Assembly: GCF_000820515.1 (NCBI RefSeq)
Contig: NZ_JXDG01000018.1
Location: forward strand, 1-64,000
From: Pseudomonas batumici
GTDB lineage: Bacteria; Pseudomonadota; Gammaproteobacteria; Pseudomonadales; Pseudomonadaceae
Direction: 5' to 3'
Length of the DNA stretch: 64,000 nt
Shown: positions 44,167 through 56,140 of the stretch, one piece after another
How positions within the stretch are numbered: position 1 is the stretch's first letter
How the letters are laid out: each line of letters opens with the position of its first letter
The notes under the pieces: model-generated
The model's database searches: none
Told to the model about the DNA's origin: nothing
What the model saw: the letters and a program-made list of their open reading frames with translations, nothing else
Made by a program: the position numbers and the translations under genes

Positions 44167-45396
44167 ATGGCTATCGAGATCAAAGCCCCCACTTTCCCGG
44201 AATCGGTTGCCGATGGCACCGTTGCCACCTGGCACAAGCAACCGGGCGACGCTGTCAAGCGTGACGAGCTGATCGTCGACATCGAAACCGACAAAGTGGT
44301 CCTGGAAGTACTGGCGACCGCCGACGGCGTGCTGGGCGCGATCGTCAAGGGCGAAGGCGACACCGTGCTGTCCGACGAAGTCCTGGGCTCCATCGTTGAA
44401 GGCGGCGCCGCCGCCGCTGCACCTGCCGCCGCTGCCGCTGCTCCAGCGGCTGCTGCCCAGGCTGCCGCGCCTGCCGCTGCTGGCGAAGACGATCCGGTGG
44501 CTGCACCGGCGGCTCGCAAGCTGGCTGAAGAAAACGGTATCAACATCGCTTCCGTTGCCGGCACCGGCAAGGGCGGTCGTGTGACCAAGGAAGACGTGGT
44601 GGCTGCTGTTGCCGCCAAGAAAGCCGCACCAGCCGCAGCTCCAGCCAAGGCTGCCGCTCCGGCCGCTGCCGCGCCTGTGTTCGCCGCCGGCGACCGCGTC
44701 GAGAAGCGTGTGCCGATGACCCGCGTGCGCGCCACCGTGGCCAAGCGCCTGGTCGAAGCGCAGTCGAACATGGCGATGCTGACCACCTTCAACGAAGTGA
44801 ACATGAAGCCGATCATGGACCTGCGTTCGAAGTACAAGGACCTGTTCGAGAAGACCCACAATGGCGTGCGCCTGGGCTTCATGTCGTTCTTCGTGAAAGC
44901 GGCCACCGAAGCGCTGAAACGCTTCCCGGCGGTCAACGCTTCCATCGACGGCGGCGACATCGTTTACCACGGCTACTCCGACGTCGGTGTCGCGGTGTCC
45001 AGCGACCGTGGCCTGGTGGTCCCGGTGCTGCGCAACGCCGAGCTGATGAGCCTGGCCGAGATCGAGAACGGCATCGCCACCTTCGGCAAGAAGGCCCGTG
45101 ACGGCAAGCTGTCCATCGACGAAATGACCGGTGGTACGTTCACCATCACCAACGGTGGTACATTCGGTTCCCTGCTGTCGACTCCGATCGTCAACCCGCC
45201 ACAAGCCGCCATCCTGGGCATGCACAACATCAATGAGCGCCCGATGGCGGTCAAGGGTGAAGTGGTGATCCTGCCGATGATGTACCTGGCGCTGTCCTAC
45301 GATCACCGCCTGATCGACGGCAAGGAAGCAGTGTCTTTCCTGGTGACCATCAAGAACCTGCTGGAAGACCCGGCTCGTCTGCTGCTGGATATCTGA
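44167..45396 (+). CDS. sucB: Dihydrolipoyl succinyltransferase (E2)
   Basis: 409 residues with an AAGGAA site. One lipoyl domain (lipoyl Lys43 in ETDKVVLEV), an alanine-rich linker (about 80-105), a peripheral-subunit binding domain (about 113-150, [12 protein letters not shown]), a second Ala-Pro linker, and the catalytic core with SYDHRLIDG near the C-terminus. It transfers the succinyl group to CoA. Confidence 0.98.
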   Translation: MAIEIKAPTFPESVADGTVATWHKQPGDAVKRDELIVDIETDKVVLEVLATADGVLGAIVKGEGDTVLSDEVLGSIVEGGAAAAAPAAAAAAPAAAAQAAAPAAAGEDDPVAAPAARKLAEENGINIASVAGTGKGGRVTKEDVVAAVAAKKAAPAAAPAKAAAPAAAAPVFAAGDRVEKRVPMTRVRATVAKRLVEAQSNMAMLTTFNEVNMKPIMDLRSKYKDLFEKTHNGVRLGFMSFFVKAATEALKRFPAVNASIDGGDIVYHGYSDVGVAVSSDRGLVVPVLRNAELMSLAEIENGIATFGKKARDGKLSIDEMTGGTFTITNGGTFGSLLSTPIVNPPQAAILGMHNINERPMAVKGEVVILPMMYLALSYDHRLIDGKEAVSFLVTIKNLLEDPARLLLDI

Positions 45397-45407
45397 TTGC
45401 GCCCAAG

Positions 45408-45482
45408 GGGCAGGGCGCTTGCGTCTTGCCCGTTGTGTGAACGATCAGCTTCGTCCCACGACGGTCCCCACGAGGGGCCGTC
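45408..45482 (+). other. Two hairpins between sucB and lpd
   Basis: 45408-45431 forms a 9-bp stem with two G-U pairs. 45460-45482 pairs GACGG-T-CCCC with GGGGCCGTC around ACGA, with one bulge. Neither has a T tract, so they look like mRNA processing or stability elements adjusting lpd relative to sucAB, not terminators. Confidence 0.5.
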
Positions 45483-45505
45483 CGGTTTGATTCGATAAGG
45501 AATGA

Positions 45506-46948
<1,443 letters not shown>

Positions 46949-46994
46949 GCGGATAATAAGAAACCACGGCGGCCCGCCCGTCGTGAGCCTTGCG

Positions 46995-47111
46995 CGCAAG
47001 ACTCACCGCGGAACGTCCGCTGGACGCAGTCTTGCGTTGTTTCACCGGGCGACCGGAAGGCGACGCAAGCAGCAGTCACAGGTGGTGCGGCACTGCAATC
47101 AGTGCAGCACC
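46995..47111 (+). ncRNA. Structured sucC leader (candidate sucC motif)
   Basis: Two elements fill the 197-bp lpd-sucC gap. CGCAAGACT (46995-47003) pairs perfectly with AGTCTTGCG (47028-47036), enclosing the hairpin CGTCC-GCT-GGACG (47014-47026). A second hairpin, GGTGC-GG-CACTG-CAAT-CAGTG-CA-GCACC, spans 47084-47111. A conserved sucC leader RNA is described in pseudomonads; the match by position is my inference. Confidence 0.5.
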
Positions 47112-47145
47112 GAATGCGCAGTACCTAACGAAGACGGTAAAAAGC

Positions 47146-48312
47146 ATGAATCTTCACGAGTATCAGGGTAAGCAGCTGTTCGCTGAATACGGCCTGCCAG
47201 TATCCAAGGGTTACGCGGTAGACACCCCGGAAGAAGCAGCAGAAGCTTGCGACAAGATCGGTGGTTCCGAGTGGGTTGTAAAAGCCCAGGTCCACGCCGG
47301 TGGTCGCGGTAAAGCGGGCGGCGTAAAGCTGGTTCGCAGCAAAGAAGACGCCAAAGCCTTCGCACAGCAGTGGCTGGGCAAGCGTCTGGTGACCTATCAG
47401 ACTGACGCCAATGGCCAGCCTGTCACCAAGATCCTGGTTGAATCGTGCACTGATATCGCTAAAGAGCTGTACCTGGGCGCTGTCGTTGACCGTTCGAGCC
47501 GTCGCATCGTGTTCATGGCTTCCACCGAAGGTGGCGTGGACATCGAGAAAATCGCTCACGACACCCCTGAGAAAATCCTCAAGGCCACTATCGATCCACT
47601 GGTTGGCGCCCAGCCATTCCAGGGTCGCGAGCTGGCATTCCAGCTGGGTCTGGAAGGCAAGCAGGTTTCCCAGTTCGCCAAGATCTTCGTCGGTCTGGCC
47701 AAGCTGTTCCAGGACCACGACCTGGCCCTGCTGGAAGTGAACCCGCTGGTGATCAAGGCCGACGGCGATCTGCATTGCCTCGATGCCAAGATCAACATCG
47801 ACGCCAACGCCATGTACCGTCAGCCTAAGCTGAAAACCTTCCACGATCCGTCCCAGGACGATCCGCGCGAAGCGCACGCTGCCAAGTTCGAACTGAACTA
47901 CGTAGCCCTGGAAGGCAACATCGGTTGCATGGTCAACGGTGCCGGCCTGGCCATGGGTACCATGGACATCGTCAACCTGCATGGCGGCAAGCCAGCCAAC
48001 TTCCTCGACGTGGGCGGCGGTGCAACCAAGGAACGCGTAACCGAAGCGTTCAAGATCATCCTGTCCGACACCAACGTCGCTGCAGTACTGGTCAACATCT
48101 TCGGCGGCATCGTTCGCTGCGACATGATTGCCGAAGGCATCATCGGCGCTGTGAAAGAAGTCGGCGTGAAAATCCCGGTTGTTGTTCGCCTTGAAGGCAA
48201 CAACGCTGAACTGGGCGCTAAAGTACTGGCAGAAAGCGGCTTGAACATCATCGCTGCTACCAGCCTGACCGACGCTGCTCAACAAGTTGTCAAAGCTGCG
48301 GAGGGCAAATAA
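47146..48312 (+). CDS. sucC: Succinyl-CoA synthetase beta subunit
   Basis: 388 residues, starting [19 protein letters not shown]-grasp region ([17 protein letters not shown]) and the CoA-ligase part ([31 protein letters not shown]) are intact. Longer in-frame starts run through the leader hairpins and are unlikely. Its TAA overlaps the sucD ATG by one base. Confidence 0.98.
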   Translation: MNLHEYQGKQLFAEYGLPVSKGYAVDTPEEAAEACDKIGGSEWVVKAQVHAGGRGKAGGVKLVRSKEDAKAFAQQWLGKRLVTYQTDANGQPVTKILVESCTDIAKELYLGAVVDRSSRRIVFMASTEGGVDIEKIAHDTPEKILKATIDPLVGAQPFQGRELAFQLGLEGKQVSQFAKIFVGLAKLFQDHDLALLEVNPLVIKADGDLHCLDAKINIDANAMYRQPKLKTFHDPSQDDPREAHAAKFELNYVALEGNIGCMVNGAGLAMGTMDIVNLHGGKPANFLDVGGGATKERVTEAFKIILSDTNVAAVLVNIFGGIVRCDMIAEGIIGAVKEVGVKIPVVVRLEGNNAELGAKVLAESGLNIIAATSLTDAAQQVVKAAEGK

Positions 48313-49193
48313 TGAGCGTCCTGATCAATAAAGACACCAAGGTTATCTGCCAGGGTATCACCGGTTCGCAGGGCAGCTTCCACACCCAGCAAGCCATCGA
48401 ATACGGCACCAAGATGGTCGGTGGCGTAACTCCGGGCAAAGGCGGCACCGAGCACCTGGGTCTGCCGGTGTTCAACACCGTGAAAGAAGCTGTAGCCGCC
48501 ACTGGCGCCACCGCCAGCGTGATCTACGTTCCGGCTCCTTTCTGCAAGGACTCGATCCTGGAAGCAGCTTTCGGCGGCATCAAGCTGATCGTCTGCATCA
48601 CCGAAGGCATTCCTACCCTGGACATGCTGGATGCCAAGGTCAAGTGCGACGAGCTGGGTATCACCCTGATCGGCCCTAACTGCCCAGGCGTGATCACTCC
48701 AGGCGAATGCAAGATCGGCATCATGCCAGGTCACATTCACTTGCCAGGCAAGGTCGGTATCGTTTCCCGTTCCGGCACCCTGACCTACGAAGCTGTGAAG
48801 CAGACCACTGACGCCGGTTTCGGTCAGTCGACTTGCGTCGGCATCGGCGGTGACCCGATCCCGGGCTCGAACTTCATCGACATCCTGAAGCTGTTCCAGG
48901 AAGACCCGAAGACCGAAGCGATCGTGATGATCGGCGAGATCGGCGGTTCGGCTGAAGAAGAAGCGGCGGCCTACATCAAGGCTCACGTGACCAAGCCGGT
49001 TGTTTCCTACATCGCGGGTGTGACTGCTCCTCCGGGCAAGCGCATGGGCCATGCGGGTGCAATCATCTCCGGCGGCAAAGGCACTGCGGACGAGAAGTTC
49101 GCTGCCCTGCAAGACGCCGGCGTGAAAACCGTGCGTTCGCTGGCAGACATCGGCAAGGCCCTGGCCGAGCTGACCGGTTGGGCCGTCAAGTAA
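48312..49193 (+). CDS. sucD: Succinyl-CoA synthetase alpha subunit
   Basis: 293 residues with a GGAGG site at the end of sucC. CoA-binding [19 protein letters not shown] and the phosphohistidine loop [15 protein letters not shown] are intact. With SucC it makes ATP or GTP from succinyl-CoA. It ends the TCA operon; a terminator follows. Confidence 0.98.
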   Translation: MSVLINKDTKVICQGITGSQGSFHTQQAIEYGTKMVGGVTPGKGGTEHLGLPVFNTVKEAVAATGATASVIYVPAPFCKDSILEAAFGGIKLIVCITEGIPTLDMLDAKVKCDELGITLIGPNCPGVITPGECKIGIMPGHIHLPGKVGIVSRSGTLTYEAVKQTTDAGFGQSTCVGIGGDPIPGSNFIDILKLFQEDPKTEAIVMIGEIGGSAEEEAAAYIKAHVTKPVVSYIAGVTAPPGKRMGHAGAIISGGKGTADEKFAALQDAGVKTVRSLADIGKALAELTGWAVK

Positions 49194-49220
49194 GCCTCGC
49201 GCTTAACTGACGCAAAACCA

Positions 49221-49248
49221 ACAAAGGCCACCTTCGGGTGGCCTTTGT
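49221..49248 (+). terminator. Terminator of the sdh-suc cluster
   Basis: ACAAAGGCCACC and GGTGGCCTTTGT pair perfectly around TTCG, 28 bp after sucD. The T run is short. Confidence 0.85.
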
Positions 49249-49486
49249 GCTTTCTGAGCTTCATATATAAATGCGACATAAGGTCGTCGCTGGCAGGACA
49301 ATATTTGCCCTCTAACAGTGCGTTTTTCACCCGAATTTGTTAGGGTGGCCGCCACTTTTTGCGTCCGCTGCCCACAAGGCCGCCGCGCGCTAAACGGGTC
49401 GACCCCATACGGGCCGACAGCATTTCCCTCACCCCACGGGAAATCCCTCTCTAAATTCCGATTCAGCAGTGTGGTATTTCCTTAAA

Positions 49487-50800
49487 ATGAAAGTGTTGAA
49501 AGGCCAGGACATCCTGGCGCTTGGCTTCATGACCTTTGCCTTGTTCGTCGGGGCCGGCAACATCATCTTCCCACCGATCGTCGGTTTGCAGTCCGGACCC
49601 CATGTCTGGATGGCGGCGCTGGGCTTCCTGATCACCGCGGTGGGCCTGCCGGTCATCACCGTGGTCGCGCTGGCCAAGGTCGGCGGTGCTATGGACGCCC
49701 TGAGCAGCCCCATCGGCAAGGTTGCCGGCGGCTTGCTGGCCGCTGCCTGCTACCTGGCGGTCGGTCCGCTGTTCGCCACGCCGCGCACCGCCACCGTGTC
49801 CTTTGAAGTCGGCCTGGCGCCGTTGACCGGCGAAAGCCCGCTGGCGCTGCTGATCTACAGTTCGCTGTATTTCCTGCTGGTGTTCTTCATCTCCCTGTAC
49901 CCCGGGCGCTTGCTGGATACCGTTGGCCGATTCCTCGCGCCGTTGAAGATCATTGCCCTGGCGGTCCTGGGGATCGCGGCGTTCGCCTTGCCGGCCGGCG
50001 ATATCGGCACGGCCACTCCCGAGTACGTCGCGGCACCGTTCTCCCAGGGTTTCATCAATGGCTACCTGACCATGGATACCCTGGGCGCCCTGGTGTTCGG
50101 CATCGTCATCGTCAATGCCATCCGCTCCCGCGGCGTCGATTCGCCACGGTTGATCACCCGCTACGCCATCATTGCCGGCCTGATCGCCGGTGTCGGCCTG
50201 GCGCTGGTGTACATCAGCCTGTTCCGGCTGGGCGCGGGCAGCCATGAAGTGGCGGCCGGTGCCAGCAACGGCGCGGCGGTACTGCACGCCTATGTGCAAC
50301 ATACCTTCGGCTCCCTGGGCAGCGGTTTCCTCGCGGTGCTGATCTCCCTGGCGTGCCTGGTGACGGCGGTAGGCCTGACCTGCGCCTGCGCCGAGTACTT
50401 CAGCGGCATCCTGCCACTGTCGTACAAGAGCCTGGTGATCATCCTGGCGGCGTTCTCGCTGCTGGTGTCGAACCTGGGGCTGACCAAGCTGATTGCGTTT
50501 TCCATCCCGGTCCTGACCGCGATCTACCCGCCGTGCATCGCCCTGGTGGCCCTGAGTTTCTGCCAATCGTTCTGGCATGCGCAGGGGCGTATCGTCGGCC
50601 CGGTGATGCTGGTGTCGTTTCTGTTCGGCATGATCGACGCCCTCAAGGGGGCCGGGCTGGCGGACTGGATGCCGACGCAGCTGTCGCACCTGCCGTTGAG
50701 CGAGCAGGGCCTGGCGTGGCTGGTGCCTTCGGTGGTGATGCTGGTGATTGCGGTGGTGATCGACCGCTTGCTCGGCAAGCGCAGCGAAGCCCTGGCCTGA
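49487..50800 (+). CDS. brnQ: Branched-chain amino acid carrier BrnQ/BraB
   Basis: 437 residues from the ATG at 49487; a GTG six codons upstream is less likely. About 12 membrane helices of the LIVCS family, with [18 protein letters not shown] near the start and [15 protein letters not shown]. It imports leucine, isoleucine and valine with sodium. It stands alone between two terminators. P. aeruginosa has braB at the same place after sucD (recalled). Confidence 0.93.
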   Translation: MKVLKGQDILALGFMTFALFVGAGNIIFPPIVGLQSGPHVWMAALGFLITAVGLPVITVVALAKVGGAMDALSSPIGKVAGGLLAAACYLAVGPLFATPRTATVSFEVGLAPLTGESPLALLIYSSLYFLLVFFISLYPGRLLDTVGRFLAPLKIIALAVLGIAAFALPAGDIGTATPEYVAAPFSQGFINGYLTMDTLGALVFGIVIVNAIRSRGVDSPRLITRYAIIAGLIAGVGLALVYISLFRLGAGSHEVAAGASNGAAVLHAYVQHTFGSLGSGFLAVLISLACLVTAVGLTCACAEYFSGILPLSYKSLVIILAAFSLLVSNLGLTKLIAFSIPVLTAIYPPCIALVALSFCQSFWHAQGRIVGPVMLVSFLFGMIDALKGAGLADWMPTQLSHLPLSEQGLAWLVPSVVMLVIAVVIDRLLGKRSEALA

Positions 50801-50822
50801 CTGGCTCCTACAGACATCCGAC

Positions 50823-50855
50823 AAAATAAAACCCGCGCAAGGCGGGTTTTATTTT
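50823..50855. terminator. Bidirectional terminator, brnQ / small lipoprotein
   Basis: AAAATAAAACCCGC and GCGGGTTTTATTTT form a perfect 14-bp stem with A and T runs on both sides, between converging genes. Confidence 0.93.
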
Positions 50856-50901
50856 GTTTGGCGGTTTTTGCAAACAGGTGCTTGCAGGAAACTTCGGCCA
50901 A

Positions 50902-51156
50902 TCAGGAGCCGGTGGCGGCCTTGGCTGGGGCTGGCGCTTCTACCGGCGCTTTGCTGGAATCAGCCGGAGCTTTGGCAGCATCGACGTTTTCCTTGACGGC
51001 CTCGTTCACCTTATCCTGAGCCTGGCTGAGGCTCTTCTGCACTTGCTCGGTGGTTTGTTTGGTGGCGTCTTGAGCTTTGTCCTCGGTTTTTTTATCGCAG
51101 GCGGCGAGACCGAGGGAAGCGGTCAACATCAAGGCAATAGCTAAAGTCTTACGCAT
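50902..51156 (-). CDS. Small Ala/Lys-rich lipoprotein
   Basis: 84 residues. Signal peptide with a clean lipobox LAAC (Cys20) followed by DKK, an aspartate at +2 that in E. coli would favour inner-membrane retention, though the rule differs in Pseudomonas. The mature part is a charged helix (EDKAQDATKQTTEQVQKSLSQAQDKVNEAVKENVDAAK) with coiled-coil character, ending in an Ala/Pro tail. Function unknown; possibly a small envelope-spacing or stress lipoprotein. Confidence 0.85.
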   Translation of the reverse strand: MRKTLAIALMLTASLGLAACDKKTEDKAQDATKQTTEQVQKSLSQAQDKVNEAVKENVDAAKAPADSSKAPVEAPAPAKAATGS

Positions 51157-51323
51157 GGGGGTGTTGCTCCTTTGTGAATATCACTGACTACTGGCCATTC
51201 AGAACACACCCCCCAGGGTTAAGTTCCTTGATTTTAAAAGATATATAAGTACCGACCGAACGGAACTTTTTCCCAGTGTTTCGTTTTATCGGGCACTTTT
51301 CTCCGGATGAGAGCCATCAGTTC

Positions 51324-51800
51324 ATGACCCAGAGTCCCCTTTTCGAGCGCGCCACCCGCTTTCTCAGCGCTATCCGGCACTGCCAGGTACTCGGGCTGCG
51401 CTTGCACAGCGCCGATGCCCAGGGGCTGACCCTGATTCTGCCGTACAGTGCCGACATCGTCGGCGACCCGCGAACCGGGGTCATCCACGGCGGGGCGCTG
51501 AGCACCCTGATGGACACCGCCTGTGGCATGGCCACCTTGTGTGTCCTGCCCGAGTTCGAGGTGTGTCCGACGCTGGACCTGCGCATCGACTACATGCATC
51601 CGGCCGCGCCCCAGCAGGATGTCTACGGTTTCGCCGAGTGCTACCGGGTCACCCGCGACATCATCTTCGCCCGCGGCTTCGCCTATCAGGATGATCCTGA
51701 ACGACCCATCGCCCATGTGGTGGGCACCTTCATGCGGATGGGCAAGGGGATCAAGGGCACTCAGGGCTTCAGCGGCTCGATCAATGGCGGTGCCGCATGA
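51324..51800 (+). CDS. PaaI-type hotdog thioesterase 1
   Basis: 158 residues from the ATG at 51324; a GTG at 51276 adds 16 residues. The hotdog-fold motif GVIHGGALSTLMDTACGMA is clear, with the catalytic acid in that helix. It should hydrolyse an acyl- or aryl-CoA. Its stop overlaps the next thioesterase gene (ATGA), so the two may form a heteromeric enzyme. Confidence 0.85.
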   Translation: MTQSPLFERATRFLSAIRHCQVLGLRLHSADAQGLTLILPYSADIVGDPRTGVIHGGALSTLMDTACGMATLCVLPEFEVCPTLDLRIDYMHPAAPQQDVYGFAECYRVTRDIIFARGFAYQDDPERPIAHVVGTFMRMGKGIKGTQGFSGSINGGAA

Positions 51801-52252
51801 GCGACGACTTCAAGAAACAGCTGCAGCAGGCCCACCAGCAGGGCGACTACGGGCAATTGCTGCAGCTTATCCCCTATGCGAAGTTGATCGGCATCCAGTG
51901 CTCACGGCTGGGCGATGAGCTGTTGTTCTGCCTGCCGGCCAACCAGGACAACATCGGCAACCCCTTGCTCCCGGCGATTCACGGTGGCGCGATCGCCGGC
52001 TTCATGGAACTGGCCGCGGCCCTGCATCTGTTGGTGTTCACCGGTTCGCCGGGCGTGCCCAAGGTCATCGACTTTTCCGTCGATTACCTGCGTGCCGGGC
52101 AATATCGCGACACCTACGCCCAATGCCAGGTCTGTCGCCAGGGGCGACGAGTGGCGAACGTCGCGATCACCGCCTGGCAGACTACCGAGGCCGAGCCGAT
52201 TGCCACCGCCCGGGCCCACTTCAAGATCGAGGAAACGCTCCCCGGCACTTGA
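51797..52252 (+). CDS. PaaI-type hotdog thioesterase 2
   Basis: 151 residues, overlapping the first thioesterase gene by 4 bp. The hotdog motif is [19 protein letters not shown], with Glu in place of the first copy's Asp. The rest is divergent in sequence, so this is an old duplication. Its stop codon lies inside the -35 element of the htpG heat-shock promoter. Confidence 0.82.
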   Translation: MSDDFKKQLQQAHQQGDYGQLLQLIPYAKLIGIQCSRLGDELLFCLPANQDNIGNPLLPAIHGGAIAGFMELAAALHLLVFTGSPGVPKVIDFSVDYLRAGQYRDTYAQCQVCRQGRRVANVAITAWQTTEAEPIATARAHFKIEETLPGT

Positions 52253-52275
52253 AATCCCCGACACCGTCCCCAACT
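52248..52275 (+). promoter_or_regulatory. Sigma-32 (heat-shock) promoter for htpG
   Basis: CTTGAAA at 52248-52254 and CCCCAACT at 52268-52275 are 13 bp apart, close to the RpoH consensus CTTGAAA / CCCCATnT. The -10 ends 65 bp before the htpG ATG. Confidence 0.8.
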
Positions 52276-52340
52276 CTGATGACAACCCGCCGCCAACCCT
52301 CACGGGGCGGCCACTGCCATCCAATTGGAGTTTGATGACC

Positions 52341-54245
52341 ATGAGTGTGGAAACTCAAAAGGAAACCCTGGGCTTCCAGACCGAGGTGAAGCAACTGCTG
52401 CACCTCATGATCCATTCGCTGTATTCCAACAAGGAAATCTTCCTTCGCGAATTGATCTCCAACGCCTCCGACGCTGTCGACAAATTACGTTTCGAAGCCC
52501 TGTCCAAGCCCGAGTTGCTGGAAGGTGGCGCGGAACTGAAAATCCGTGTGAGCTTCGACAAGGACGCCAACACCGTCACCCTCGAAGACAACGGCATCGG
52601 CATGAGCCGCGACGATGTGATCACCCACCTGGGGACCATCGCCAAGTCCGGCACCGCCGATTTCATGAAGAATCTCTCCGGCGACCAGAAGAAGGACTCG
52701 CACCTGATCGGTCAGTTCGGCGTGGGCTTCTACTCGGCCTTCATCGTCGCCGAGCAGGTTGAAGTGTTCAGCCGTCGCGCCGGCCTGACTGCCAGCGAAG
52801 GCGTGCACTGGTCGTCCAAGGGCGAGGGCGAGTTCGAAGTCGCCACCCTCGAGAAAGCCGACCGGGGTACCCGCATCGTCCTGCACCTGAAGTCGGGTGA
52901 GAACGAGTTCGCCGATGGCTGGCGCCTGCGCAACATCATCAAGAAGTACTCCGACCATATCGCCTTGCCGATCGAGTTGCCGAAAGAAGTGGCCGCTGTC
53001 GAAGGCGAGGAGAAGCCGGCGCTGGAATGGGAAACCGTCAACCGTGCCAGTGCCCTGTGGACCCGTCCGCGCACCGAAGTGAAGGACGAGGAATACCAGG
53101 AGTTCTACAAGCACATCGCCCATGACTTCGAGAACCCGCTGAGCTGGAGCCACAACAAGGTCGAAGGCAAGCTGGAATACAGCTCGCTGCTCTACGTGCC
53201 GGCCCGTGCTCCGTTCGACCTGTACCAGCGTGAAGCGCCGAAAGGCCTCAAGCTGTACGTGCAGCGCGTCTTCGTCATGGACCAGGCCGAATCCTTCCTG
53301 CCGCTGTACCTGCGCTTCATCAAGGGCGTGGTCGACTCCAACGACCTGTCCCTGAACGTGTCGCGGGAAATCCTGCAGAAAGACCCGATCATCGACTCGA
53401 TGAAGTCTGCGCTGACCAAGCGTGTCCTCGACATGCTGGAAAAACTGGCGAAGAACGAGCCCGAGCAATACAAGGGCTTCTGGAAAAACTTCGGCCAGGT
53501 CATGAAAGAAGGCCCGGCGGAAGATTTCGCCAACAAGGAAAAAATCGCTGGCCTACTGCGTTTTGCCTCGACCCAGGGTGAAGACGGTGAGCAGGTGGTG
53601 TCCCTGGCCGAGTACCTGGCCCGCGCCAAGGAAGGTCAGGACAAGATCTACTACCTGACCGGCGAAACCTACGCCCAGGTCAAGAACAGCCCGCACCTGG
53701 AAGTCTTCCGCAAGAAAGGCATCGAAGTGCTGCTGCTGACCGACCGTATCGACGAGTGGCTGATGAGCTACCTCAACGAGTTCGACGGCAAGAGCTTTGT
53801 CGACGTCGCGCGCGGTGACCTGGACCTGGGCAACCTGGACTCGGAAGAGGACAAGAAGGCTGCCGAGGAAGTCGCCAAGACCAAGGAAGGCCTGGTGGAG
53901 CGCATCAAGACTGCCCTGGGCGACGCGGTCAGCCAAGTGCGGGTTTCCCACCGCCTGACCGATTCCCCGGCGATCCTGGCCATCGGCGAGCAGGACCTGG
54001 GCCTGCAGATGCGCCAGATCCTCGAGGCGAGCGGGCAGAAGGTGCCGGACTCCAAGCCGATCTTCGAATTCAATCCGGGGCACCCGCTGATCGAGAAGCT
54101 CGACGGCGAGCCGGACGAAGACCGCTTCGGCGATCTGTCGCACATCCTGCTCGACCAGGCGGCCCTAGCGGCCGGCGACAGCCTGAAGGATCCGGCGGCT
54201 TATGTCCGTCGGCTGAACAAGCTGCTGGTTGAACTGTCGGTTTAA
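52341..54245 (+). CDS. htpG: Hsp90-family chaperone HtpG
   Basis: 634 residues from the ATG at 52341, where GGAG is 10 bases upstream; the ATG at 52335 is too close to it. The GHKL ATPase signatures are present: [38 protein letters not shown] and [11 protein letters not shown]. The middle and C-terminal dimerisation domains are complete. It refolds client proteins under heat and other stress. Confidence 0.97.
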   Translation: MSVETQKETLGFQTEVKQLLHLMIHSLYSNKEIFLRELISNASDAVDKLRFEALSKPELLEGGAELKIRVSFDKDANTVTLEDNGIGMSRDDVITHLGTIAKSGTADFMKNLSGDQKKDSHLIGQFGVGFYSAFIVAEQVEVFSRRAGLTASEGVHWSSKGEGEFEVATLEKADRGTRIVLHLKSGENEFADGWRLRNIIKKYSDHIALPIELPKEVAAVEGEEKPALEWETVNRASALWTRPRTEVKDEEYQEFYKHIAHDFENPLSWSHNKVEGKLEYSSLLYVPARAPFDLYQREAPKGLKLYVQRVFVMDQAESFLPLYLRFIKGVVDSNDLSLNVSREILQKDPIIDSMKSALTKRVLDMLEKLAKNEPEQYKGFWKNFGQVMKEGPAEDFANKEKIAGLLRFASTQGEDGEQVVSLAEYLARAKEGQDKIYYLTGETYAQVKNSPHLEVFRKKGIEVLLLTDRIDEWLMSYLNEFDGKSFVDVARGDLDLGNLDSEEDKKAAEEVAKTKEGLVERIKTALGDAVSQVRVSHRLTDSPAILAIGEQDLGLQMRQILEASGQKVPDSKPIFEFNPGHPLIEKLDGEPDEDRFGDLSHILLDQAALAAGDSLKDPAAYVRRLNKLLVELSV

Positions 54246-54257
54246 GCACGTAGCACG

Positions 54258-54282
54258 AAAACCCGCTTCGGCGGGTTTTTTT
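54258..54282 (+). terminator. Terminator of htpG
   Basis: AAAACCCGC and GCGGGTTTT around TTCG, followed by seven Ts, 13 bp after the stop. Confidence 0.95.
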
Positions 54283-54311
54283 ATCCTTGGATGTTTTTAT
54301 CGGAGTCCGAA

Positions 54312-55040
54312 ATGAGCCAAGTTACTGTGAGTTCGGTGGTCTATCAGATCGATGGCCAGTCCTATGAGAGTCGTCTGGCCTTTGACGCCGGTCACAAGGG
54401 GCCACGTCCGGGCCTGCTGATGGCGCCGAACTGGATGGGCGTCAGCGCCGGTGCCGAGAAGATCGCCGAGGCGGTGGCGGCCAAGGGGTATGTGGTGTTG
54501 ATCGCCGACCTCTACGGTCAGTCGGTGCGTCCGAGCAATGGCGATGAAGCCGGCGCGGCGATGATGCCGTTGAAAAACGATCGCGCCCTGCTGCGCAAGC
54601 GTATGCAGGCGGCCTTCGAAGCACTGCAAGGCCAGGCGCTGGCGGCGGTGGATACGGCGAAGCTGGCGACCTTCGGTTTCTGCTTTGGCGGTTGCTGCTC
54701 GCTGGAGCTGGCCCGTACCGGCGCGCCGTTGAAAGCGGCGGTGTCGTTCCATGGCACCCTGGACACGCCGAATCCGGCGGATGCGAAGAACATCAAGGGC
54801 TCGGTGCTGGTGCTGCATGGCGCGTCCGACCCACTGGTGCCGAAAGAGCAACTGCCGGCCTTCGAAGACGAAATGAATGCCGCGGGTGTCGATTGGCAGC
54901 TGTTGAGTTATGGCGGCGCGGTGCATTCCTTCACTGACCCGCATGCCAATGTGCCGGGCATGATGATGTACGACGCGAAGACCGCCGCTCGCGCGTTCGT
55001 GTCGATGCACAACCTGCTGGAAGAAGTGTTCAAGGGCTGA
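54312..55040 (+). CDS. Dienelactone hydrolase family protein
   Basis: 242 residues from the ATG at 54312 (TCGGAG site). Triad visible: nucleophile Cys124 in GFCFGGCC, Asp173 in HGASDPLV and His205 in AVHSFTDP. The Cys nucleophile is typical of dienelactone hydrolases. It lacks any chloroaromatic pathway neighbours, so a general carboxylesterase role is more likely. P. aeruginosa has a similar gene just after htpG (recalled). Confidence 0.87.
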   Translation: MSQVTVSSVVYQIDGQSYESRLAFDAGHKGPRPGLLMAPNWMGVSAGAEKIAEAVAAKGYVVLIADLYGQSVRPSNGDEAGAAMMPLKNDRALLRKRMQAAFEALQGQALAAVDTAKLATFGFCFGGCCSLELARTGAPLKAAVSFHGTLDTPNPADAKNIKGSVLVLHGASDPLVPKEQLPAFEDEMNAAGVDWQLLSYGGAVHSFTDPHANVPGMMMYDAKTAARAFVSMHNLLEEVFKG

Positions 55041-55073
55041 GGGCTTCATGCTGAACCAACGGCCCTGCACCGA

Positions 55074-55198
55074 CCTGTAGGAGCCGGCTTGCTGCGGGCG
55101 GCGTTCCGACGATGGCGTCCGCAAGGACGCCGCAAAACACCCGCGATGGCGATGTGCAATTCACCACCGCCATCGCCAGCAAGCCGGCTCCTACAAGG
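55074..55198. repeat. REP pair (REPIN) with long spacer
   Basis: Arms CCTGTAGGAGCCGGCTTGCT and AGCAAGCCGGCTCCTACAAGG face each other over about 80 bp, including GCGTCCGCAAGGACGC, itself a small hairpin. The right arm supplies the TAG stop codon of the pirin gene. Confidence 0.85.
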
Positions 55199-56081
55199 TT
55201 TGCGTTTGCCTGTCAGGGCGTGTCGGCAGCTCGATTCGCTCGCTTTCCCCCGGCACCTTCGGCCAGTCGCCGGCCGCCCAGCGCTGGCGGGCGCTGTCGA
55301 TCAGCGCCGGATCGCTGGCGACGAAGTTCCAGTTCATCCGCCGTGGCCCGTCCAGCGGCGCACCACCGATCACCACCAGATGACACTCGCCTTCGGCGAA
55401 CAGCGTGGGGCTGGCTCCCGTCGGCAGCACCACCAGGCTGTGCGGCTCCAACGCTTCGCCCTCCAGCTGCACTTCGCCTTCCAGCACATAGACCGCGCGC
55501 TCTGCATACTCATCCGGAATCAGCAGGGTGGTTCCGCTTTCCATCCGGATGTCGGCATACAGCGTGGGCGACAGTACCGGTACCGGTGAGGTCAGGCAAA
55601 AGCCGCTGCCGGCGATCAGGCGGATCTTCACCCCCAGGTTGTCGCTGCTGGGCAGGCTGGCGGCGGGGTGATGGCTGTAATGGCCGGGACCCTGTTCCAG
55701 GGCCTTGGGTGATGCCAGCCAGATCTGCAGGCCGTGCAGGCTGGAGCCGCTGGCGACGAGTTCGGCGGGGGTGCGTTCGACATGGGCGATGGCGCTGCCG
55801 GCGGTCATCCAGCTGACATCGCCAGGCTTGACGTGCTGATCGGAGCCGAGGCTGTCCTTGTGCACGAGCTCGCCGTCGAACAGGTAGGTCAGGGTCGACA
55901 GGCCGATATGCGGGTGCTGCCGCACATTCATCCCATGCCCCGGCGGATAGCGGGTTTCCAGCATATGGTCGAAAAACACGAAGGGCCCGACGCTGCGGCA
56001 CTGGGCCGAGGGCAGGGGGCGCAGGATCGGTTGACCTTCGACATCCTCGGCGCGAGGGCGGATCACCAGTGGTGTGTTCAT
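55191..56081 (-). CDS. Pirin-family cupin protein
   Basis: 296 residues from the ATG at 56081. The pirin signature metal site is visible: GPFVFFDHM, PHPHIGLSTLTYLFDGELVHKDSLG and WMTAGSAIAHVERT. A second cupin half follows. Bacterial pirins can be quercetin 2,3-dioxygenases or regulators of metabolic enzymes; the role here is not known. The protein ends within the REP element. Confidence 0.87.
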   Translation of the reverse strand: MNTPLVIRPRAEDVEGQPILRPLPSAQCRSVGPFVFFDHMLETRYPPGHGMNVRQHPHIGLSTLTYLFDGELVHKDSLGSDQHVKPGDVSWMTAGSAIAHVERTPAELVASGSSLHGLQIWLASPKALEQGPGHYSHHPAASLPSSDNLGVKIRLIAGSGFCLTSPVPVLSPTLYADIRMESGTTLLIPDEYAERAVYVLEGEVQLEGEALEPHSLVVLPTGASPTLFAEGECHLVVIGGAPLDGPRRMNWNFVASDPALIDSARQRWAAGDWPKVPGESERIELPTRPDRQTQTL

Positions 56082-56140
56082 GGGGCTTCCTGGCTCAGCG
56101 GGCAATGCGTCAAGCATAACCCGCTTTTTGGCCGGTGCCT

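Noticed and set aside
41761..45306. 1181-codon - strand frame opposite sucA and sucB
   Set aside because: Same reason: antisense shadow of strongly biased, certain genes.
51915..52340. N-terminal extension of HtpG
   Set aside because: The open frame overlaps the second thioesterase gene in another frame; Hsp90 homology and the ribosome-binding site support 52341.
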